From JABDDM01 sp038240295 (GTDB lineage: Bacteria; Bacteroidota; Ignavibacteria; Palsa-1295): a stretch of DNA of 19,642 bases. Below the pieces are notes generated by a model. That model did no database searches and was not told the DNA's origin. It saw only the letters and a list, made by a program, of their open reading frames with translations. The position numbers and the translations under genes were made by a program. This document shows positions 16,301 to 19,642 of the stretch, piece after piece. How positions within the stretch are numbered: the stretch's first letter is position 1; every line of letters begins with the position of its first letter. The DNA is taken from assembly GCA_038240295.1 (NCBI GenBank), contig JBBSDW010000049.1, forward strand, positions 1 through 19,642, given 5' to 3'.

Positions 16301-16985
16301 ACGAAAGGGGATCAACGAGTACCAGTTCGCATTCGCGCTTTCAGGCGATCCACAGATCAAGTTCACCGGCGCGGATGTCACAAAAACGGCAAGCGCTGGA
16401 TGGAGCGTTACGAGCAACACGGTTGGCGCGCAGACCACAATCCATGCGACTCACGCCGGGATGCCTGCGCTCTCGGATTCTACATTGCCGCTGATCAATC
16501 TCGATTTTTATATCGCGAAGGACCAATCGACGAGAAGCGCGACCGTGCAAATCGTGAATGATCCGATCCTGGGATCGATCATCTACAATGGCGCTCGGGA
16601 CACTTCTGTGACTGGTCTGCACGCGACTGCAGTATTGCCTGCGCCGTATGGCACGATGGGCGGTACCCAGATCGTGGTCGTTGGCACCTGCGCGCCGAGT
16701 TTGACTGCCAACGGTACGCCAATGGTAGTCGGCATGGATCGTAATTTCCCGAATCCATTCTCGAAGCGGACAACCATTGGTTATCAAGTGCCTGCCGAAG
16801 CTCTCGTCACGCTTGTTATCTATGATGCGATGGGTAAGGAGATTTCGCGCCTTGTGAGCACATCGCTCAAGCCTGGCTACTATTCGGCGATCTTTGATGC
16901 ATCATCAGTTGCGCCTGGATTCTATATTGTGCGACTCGAGACGAACGGAAAGGTTATTTCCAGATCGCTGGTGATTTCGAAATAA
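13329..16985 (+). CDS. Large secreted Ig-like repeat protein with T9SS type A sorting domain
   Basis: This predicted cell-surface or secreted protein of 1218 residues has no recognised catalytic domain. The start ATG 13329 gives a signal peptide with a basic n-region, VGVLLALICVFYAG as h-region and cleavage after SARA; an ATG at 13281 would add 16 Cys-rich residues and looks less likely. Residues about 20-430 are a beta-rich region not recognised as a family. Residues about 434-950 are five diverged tandem Ig-like units of about 95-110 residues (listed separately). Residues about 950-1105 resemble a cohesin-like beta sandwich (IVVPVYFRSTDSF, FAFALSGDPQIKFTG, LPLINLDFYIAK). The end is a canonical T9SS type A sorting domain (MDRNFPNPFSKRTTIGYQVP, IYDAMGKEISRLVS, APGFYIVRLE). 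Sec followed by T9SS export is expected. It may be an adhesin or structural surface protein; this is inferred from architecture only. An intrinsic terminator follows directly. Confidence 0.85.
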   Translation: MMRSSTRSISVHRHSYSATVGVLLALICVFYAGSARATLVVGNNYVYAQVEESSGLITVKVAPISPTAVTLSFGDHSYLAVMIGTDVFTNNPPANDNLPDKLTTTGSSTKIADTIFTTWTNLDGVDLIQKVYPVKFSKSGQIVISISFKNNNGSPVACAAQYILDTEINQNDKSKILTRYNYTSNWTQYPGFTGMPWFYITWEHDLPNSPSFSSTAPGNYSGQGYIDYPPLGLIVPDAVTVGDWTYLTAKQWGAYNGTGPYGDSGILLEWPAQGVPAGKTVEVARTSYGTGEFETCLGGLFGIFFYPHALTYDIKSKFYTPNPFLVDAYLFNTDLNNTATAVSLKLDVGPLLTITAPTGNITNNGKTEKLFAGSSLNPGDVAELNWTVKADFYKNCSVDTTSWLQFTSNSSIIPGDFAKPSPCLLPISIPCTVFDSLPPIVDTRLTNANFPTNQQVNVHDDRSTDDGLKSITYSFIGTDVTKFAVSINPTLIGSCDKGVHTVKVTQNDSTDAGCFFFTFTDCNSNISYDTMCFSGKQVAQHPDVTIPKLTLLKLLDQNNALDCSARCDSLLAEDDAQYDSGIKSIILTPGVPPVNMGLNVGTFAPGTAKVGFIVCMMDSTKNGSISVRATDVAGNFTDTVLTYCTTLDTNLPIVTVSALAGLTWHVTATEQKSWDRGLDSVIVSNALNVTINPVPTHATTVGQTFFAFDVTIVDSTMKAGFCVLATDLAGHRTALNCLQYNPESDIWCPNVLMNPPQNQNPNKVTIDVNDIHLIGTDTIGWDSGIDSVWLTSANLGRFIVPPGFPIHANFAHKVPSFNLAVLDTLNTDSVACITINANDIHCTTSITWCYPFIPDNSPPLVTSTATSRTSLSFHAADTLAYDRGLKHATLTQNTNFQSFSMALSGPTADLTLNVATPGKSAFGLLNVEDVWGALSALTTVQLAHSASVEVSSWAQNFGMKRSNLFQADSLPSSGQIVVPVYFRSTDSFSLARKGINEYQFAFALSGDPQIKFTGADVTKTASAGWSVTSNTVGAQTTIHATHAGMPALSDSTLPLINLDFYIAKDQSTRSATVQIVNDPILGSIIYNGARDTSVTGLHATAVLPAPYGTMGGTQIVVVGTCAPSLTANGTPMVVGMDRNFPNPFSKRTTIGYQVPAEALVTLVIYDAMGKEISRLVSTSLKPGYYSAIFDASSVAPGFYIVRLETNGKVISRSLVISK
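14631..16180 (+). repeat. Five tandem Ig-like protein repeats within the large T9SS cargo gene
   Basis: Units of about 95-110 codons begin near 14631, 14954, 15270, 15561 and 15888. Each has a central D-x-G-hydrophobic-x-S-type motif: DDGLKSITYS, DSGIKSIILT, DRGLDSVIVS, DSGIDSVWLT, DRGLKHATLT. Most then have a strand ending in a TD or ND motif before a turn (ATDVAGN, ATDLAGH, NANDIHC). The copies are well diverged, so this is an old protein-level repeat and not a recent DNA duplication. Units 1, 3 and 4 carry a spaced Cys pair, unit 2 keeps only the second Cys, and unit 5 has none. Confidence 0.7.
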
Positions 16986-17008
16986 CTGCTTGAGTGTTTC
17001 TTTAAAGA

Positions 17009-17036
17009 GGGCGGCCGGAAGGCTGCCCTTTTTTTT
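17009..17036 (+). terminator. Intrinsic terminator of the large Ig-repeat gene
   Basis: An 8-bp stem (GGGCGGCC against GGCTGCCC, one G-U pair) with a GGAA tetraloop is followed by eight Ts at 17029-17036. It is 23 bases past the stop of the plus-strand gene and separates it from the converging minus-strand gene, whose stop codon (17035-17037) uses the last two bases of the T run. On the minus strand the hairpin lies just past that stop and is followed only by CTCTTTAAAG, so it is probably a weaker terminator in that direction. Confidence 0.85.
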
Positions 17037-19491
17037 AATGCCGCTTGGCGATCACGACTCCCGTTCGCGTTGAATGAGTCACGCCGCTTAGGTCGGTTGC
17101 GTCGAGCATGAGTACATAAAGTCCGATCGGTAATCGTGTCCCGTCATCGCGTTTGCCATCGAAGGAGGCCTGACCTTGCCGGTAAAATGTTTGTCCGTTG
17201 AGGAGCGTCCTGACGGGTCTGCCGTTCAGATCCATTACACGCAAGGTTGTTGCCGCCTCGCCGTCGAAGCCAAACGCGAATGCGATATTGCTGACGTCAT
17301 CACGCCCGTCACCATCCGGCGAAAAAGGATTGGGACTCGCGAGGAGTGTGAGTGATGCACTCACTTGAGTATGATCGCTTACGGAGTTCGGTGCAAGCGG
17401 TGTTCCGCCTTCGAGCGAGATGCTAGGCTGCCAATTGGTCGTATCGAGCGTTGCACGGGAAGTGGATATCCGTTCGAGTGAGATGCCGCCGAGCGATGAC
17501 CTTCCAAGCCAATTAGCAGTGGATGCCAATGTATCGATGACCAAGGAATCGCCATTCGTTAGAGCGATTGTGCATGCGGTCCCAAGATAGAGACTGCTTC
17601 TACTGAGTTGCATCAGGCTATCGTGGAGCGACGGCGCACGAAATGATGCATAAAATAATGAGTCGGCAGCAAGCACTGCAAAGCCGGAGGCCGCGATTTC
17701 GATCGATGGCAAACTCGCCAAAAGATGCGATGCGCCCGATGTTGTCGATAATGTGATCGACGAAGTTTCGATAGGCCGCGTTGAATTGTTGTAGAATTCG
17801 ATCCACTGGCATGAACCTGTCGCCGGTGCGTACATGATCTCGTTAAGAAGTAGATCGCCGCGTTCGATCGGCACGATCACGTTCTTAGACAGCGTATCGT
17901 TTGCTGCTACCTCGTCTCCATTTGTGGAAACCTGGGCGAGGATGAGATTGCGGCCTAATCGAACGGAGAGTATATCCGTTTGGACCGTCACGCTGTCGCC
18001 GCTCGTGATCGTTGGGAGCGTTAGACTCCCGAGTGGGGTCGTTGAAACGGGGAGAAGCGACATCACAGAGACCGAAGCCCCCGTTATCGTATCACGACCC
18101 AGATTTTTTACGGTTATCCAAAGACGCAGCGATCTATCAGGTAGTGAACTATCGCGCATCGAGGTGATTGCGAGATCGCACTCTCGCTCGCGGTTAGAAT
18201 TCGCAAATCCCATCGTTGCCTTTGAGCTGTCGGTAGACCCACTCCAATTTGCGGAGTCATATCCGGGCTTGTCCCACGCAATTCGTTCGAGCGAGGCACC
18301 CGTTCCGCCTCCAAGCGCAGGAGCGAAGATTGCGCTATCGATCAGCTCGTCTCTGGCGTCGATGAGTGCGAGAGCGCCACCCGAGTTACTAAGCGATGGG
18401 AAATTCGACATTGAATCTACCCGCGCAATTGCATAGCGCACGGGACGTGTGACGCGCAGCAACGAGTCATGACCAGTTAGTACCAAAAAAGAATCGGCGT
18501 CGATGATCACGGAGGGAATGAGGTACTCGGTGCCATGCTCTCTAATCTTGCAGCCGGATAACACAAGCGAACCTGTTCCGGAGTGATAAAGCTCGATCCA
18601 CTCGGGCTCCGGCGCAGTCGACGCGTACATGATTTCGTTAATAACTACATGTGATGTGAGGAGCCCCGCCGGAAACGAAATCGAAAAGGTGTCCTTGATC
18701 GCACTATCGCTCGTGAGTTTCACCCTTGCTTGCAACGTAAACTGTGCGGCAGGGACGTTTGCGATAATGATGTTTGTATCGAGTGTGAATGATTGTAGAA
18801 GCGAAGGTATTGTTAACGAAGTCACGAGCACGCTGTCAAACGCGATCGATAGGAGCGCTGTCCCCGAAGGATTCCGGCCGTAATTCGAGAATCGAAACGA
18901 TACGTGCAAGGAGTCATGGCTAAAAAAATGCGAGACCGGTTTTATTCCGATCCCGAATTGCGGTGGTGTGATCGAGTTGATGGCGCCAGGAGTAGCCTTC
19001 TTTGATGACGAGCACGAGGCCCAGTTGGTGCTGTCGTTCGGCAGGTACCATTCTTTCCGCTCAAGCGAACGCCCGAGGGATCCGCCCCATTTCGGATCGT
19101 AGCTAACGCTATCGATCAACTGACCTGCCGGCGTTCGGAGCGTTACCGAAGAACCGGAATTACTTAAGGCGGGCAGCGCCAATTGAATTGCCAATAGTGG
19201 AGTGGAATGTTGTGACAAAACTTTCGATGTGTCCTTCGAGATCACAACAAATCCCTGAGACGGAAGTTGGAACACCGGAAGCGTGACCGATCGGGATTTC
19301 ACCCAAACTTTCCAGTTCGTTAGGGTGATCGTTTGAGAGGCGGCATTGAATATCTCGATGAACTCTTCGCTCGTCGAATCGGGCGCGTACATGAGTTCGT
19401 TGATCCGCACGGAATCCAACGCAGATTGCGCGTGCGCAGCAGCAGTTATCGAAATTATCGCAATGAAGAGCAGCAGAGCCCTGTATAGCAT
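17035..19491 (-). CDS. Secreted triple lamin-tail-domain protein with FlgD/CHU-like C-terminal domain
   Basis: This 818-residue predicted exported protein has no known activity. The N-terminal signal peptide is LLLFIAIISITAAAHA with cleavage before QSALDS, so the ATG at 19491 is well placed. Three lamin-tail domains (LTD; about residues 28-172, 284-432, 549-705) each open with an INELMYAP-like motif and close with an SLER...NW...G..NS-like motif. They alternate with two CARDB-like or Ig-like linkers (FRFSNYGRNPSGTALLSI; LWITVKNLGRDTITGASVSV). The last 105 or so residues begin SPNPFSPDGDGRDDVSN, followed by LRVMDLNGRPVRTLLNG and PIGLYVLMLDA. This is an FlgD-Ig/CHU-like fold related to, but not a textbook match for, T9SS sorting domains. 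Bacterial LTD proteins are usually extracellular or envelope-associated; a surface-binding role is inferred. It is the only minus-strand gene and converges on the large T9SS cargo gene. Confidence 0.85.
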   Translation of the reverse strand: MLYRALLLFIAIISITAAAHAQSALDSVRINELMYAPDSTSEEFIEIFNAASQTITLTNWKVWVKSRSVTLPVFQLPSQGFVVISKDTSKVLSQHSTPLLAIQLALPALSNSGSSVTLRTPAGQLIDSVSYDPKWGGSLGRSLERKEWYLPNDSTNWASCSSSKKATPGAINSITPPQFGIGIKPVSHFFSHDSLHVSFRFSNYGRNPSGTALLSIAFDSVLVTSLTIPSLLQSFTLDTNIIIANVPAAQFTLQARVKLTSDSAIKDTFSISFPAGLLTSHVVINEIMYASTAPEPEWIELYHSGTGSLVLSGCKIREHGTEYLIPSVIIDADSFLVLTGHDSLLRVTRPVRYAIARVDSMSNFPSLSNSGGALALIDARDELIDSAIFAPALGGGTGASLERIAWDKPGYDSANWSGSTDSSKATMGFANSNRERECDLAITSMRDSSLPDRSLRLWITVKNLGRDTITGASVSVMSLLPVSTTPLGSLTLPTITSGDSVTVQTDILSVRLGRNLILAQVSTNGDEVAANDTLSKNVIVPIERGDLLLNEIMYAPATGSCQWIEFYNNSTRPIETSSITLSTTSGASHLLASLPSIEIAASGFAVLAADSLFYASFRAPSLHDSLMQLSRSSLYLGTACTIALTNGDSLVIDTLASTANWLGRSSLGGISLERISTSRATLDTTNWQPSISLEGGTPLAPNSVSDHTQVSASLTLLASPNPFSPDGDGRDDVSNIAFAFGFDGEAATTLRVMDLNGRPVRTLLNGQTFYRQGQASFDGKRDDGTRLPIGLYVLMLDATDLSGVTHSTRTGVVIAKRH
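17378..19413 (-). repeat. Three LTD protein repeats in the minus-strand surface protein
   Basis: LTD units lie at about 18971-19413, 18199-18650 and 17378-17853 on the minus strand. Their opening motifs are VRINELMYAPDS, VVINEIMYASTA and LLLNEIMYAPAT, and their closing motifs are ATPGAINS, ATMGFANS and GTPLAPNS. The opening codons are also similar as DNA (near 19383, 18621 and 17828). The units are about 760-790 bases apart because a CARDB-like spacer of about 110 residues separates them. Confidence 0.8.
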
Positions 19492-19540
19492 CTTAACTTC
19501 ATCTGGACTATAAAGCGTCTAATAATCACCGAATGATCCG

Positions 19541-19555
19541 ACGAGATATTCTCGT
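19541..19555. other. Short inverted repeat upstream of the LTD gene
   Basis: ACGAGA and TCTCGT form perfect 6-base arms around TAT, 50-64 bases before the minus-strand LTD start. Between it and the gene, TATAGT on the minus strand (19507-19512) resembles a -10 box, but no convincing -35 box is present at the right distance. This could be an operator or chance. The remaining bases to the right edge hold no gene that I can see. Confidence 0.25.
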
Positions 19556-19642
19556 GCGAAGTTACGAAAACTACTTTGCTCCCTGGTTCGGAACCGCCTG
19601 ACCGGCCTTGTGTTTTGGAGGCTCATCCAACTACGCAAACCA

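Noticed and set aside
19575..19642. GGTTCGGAACC and a terminal CCA resembling a tRNA 3' end
   Set aside because: No 5-bp T-stem with a 7-base loop can be formed and no anticodon or D arm precedes it. The sequence is only a short palindrome.
1..19642. CRISPR arrays, insertion sequences, phage genes, toxin-antitoxin or defence genes
   Set aside because: No direct-repeat array, transposase, integrase or typical defence domain is visible in any gene. All strong frames have other explanations.

Overview
The window looks like chromosomal DNA of a Gram-negative member of the Bacteroidota/Chlorobi (FCB) assemblage. The evidence is two proteins ending in the type A C-terminal sorting domain of the type IX secretion system (T9SS), a lamin-tail-domain surface protein, a PD40/carboxypeptidase-regulatory/OmpA envelope protein, an outer-membrane beta-barrel protein, and the near absence of Shine-Dalgarno sequences ahead of most starts. 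Moderate GC with a complex I cluster would suit lineages such as Kapabacteria or Ignavibacteria, but that placement is inference. I see no tRNA, rRNA, CRISPR array, insertion sequence, phage gene or other sign of recent transfer.

Layout. (1) 1-3702: the 3' end of alanine dehydrogenase, then nuoG, nuoH and nuoI on the same strand with gaps of 28, 4 and 20 bases. NuoG carries ligands for four Fe-S clusters, including the extra N7 cluster, NuoH is the quinone-site membrane subunit, and NuoI carries two 4Fe-4S clusters. The remaining membrane subunits (J-N) do not follow. (2) 3812-5695: a secreted T9SS cargo protein with a LamG-like domain. (3) 5711-10149: a tightly packed housekeeping run of methionyl-tRNA formyltransferase, glycerophosphodiester phosphodiesterase, a thioredoxin-fold/DUF255 protein and an AAG-type DNA-3-methyladenine glycosylase, with a gap of 10 bases and then overlaps of 1 and 16 bases. 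(4) 10332-13126: a PorE-like OmpA-family protein overlapping by one base with an outer-membrane beta-barrel gene. (5) 13329-16985: a giant T9SS cargo protein with five diverged Ig-like repeats. It ends at a strong hairpin terminator and converges on (6) 17035-19491 on the minus strand, a protein alternating three lamin-tail domains with two CARDB-like domains.

How the parts fit: the first block is respiratory (NADH to quinone, with an amino-acid dehydrogenase that makes NADH next to it). The second half is dominated by the cell envelope, with peptidoglycan-anchored and outer-membrane proteins beside large exported adhesin-like proteins. The enzymes in between are standard housekeeping functions that probably share a transcript. 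No stretch over 300 bases lacks a gene. The largest gaps are about 109 (3703-3811), 182 (10150-10331), 202 (13127-13328) and 151 bases (19492-19642). They hold little beyond one weak hairpin (13155-13182) and one short inverted repeat (19541-19555).

I found nothing that is clearly a new biological system. The best leads are the repeat-built surface proteins, the PorE-like/beta-barrel pair and the ald-nuoGHI arrangement.
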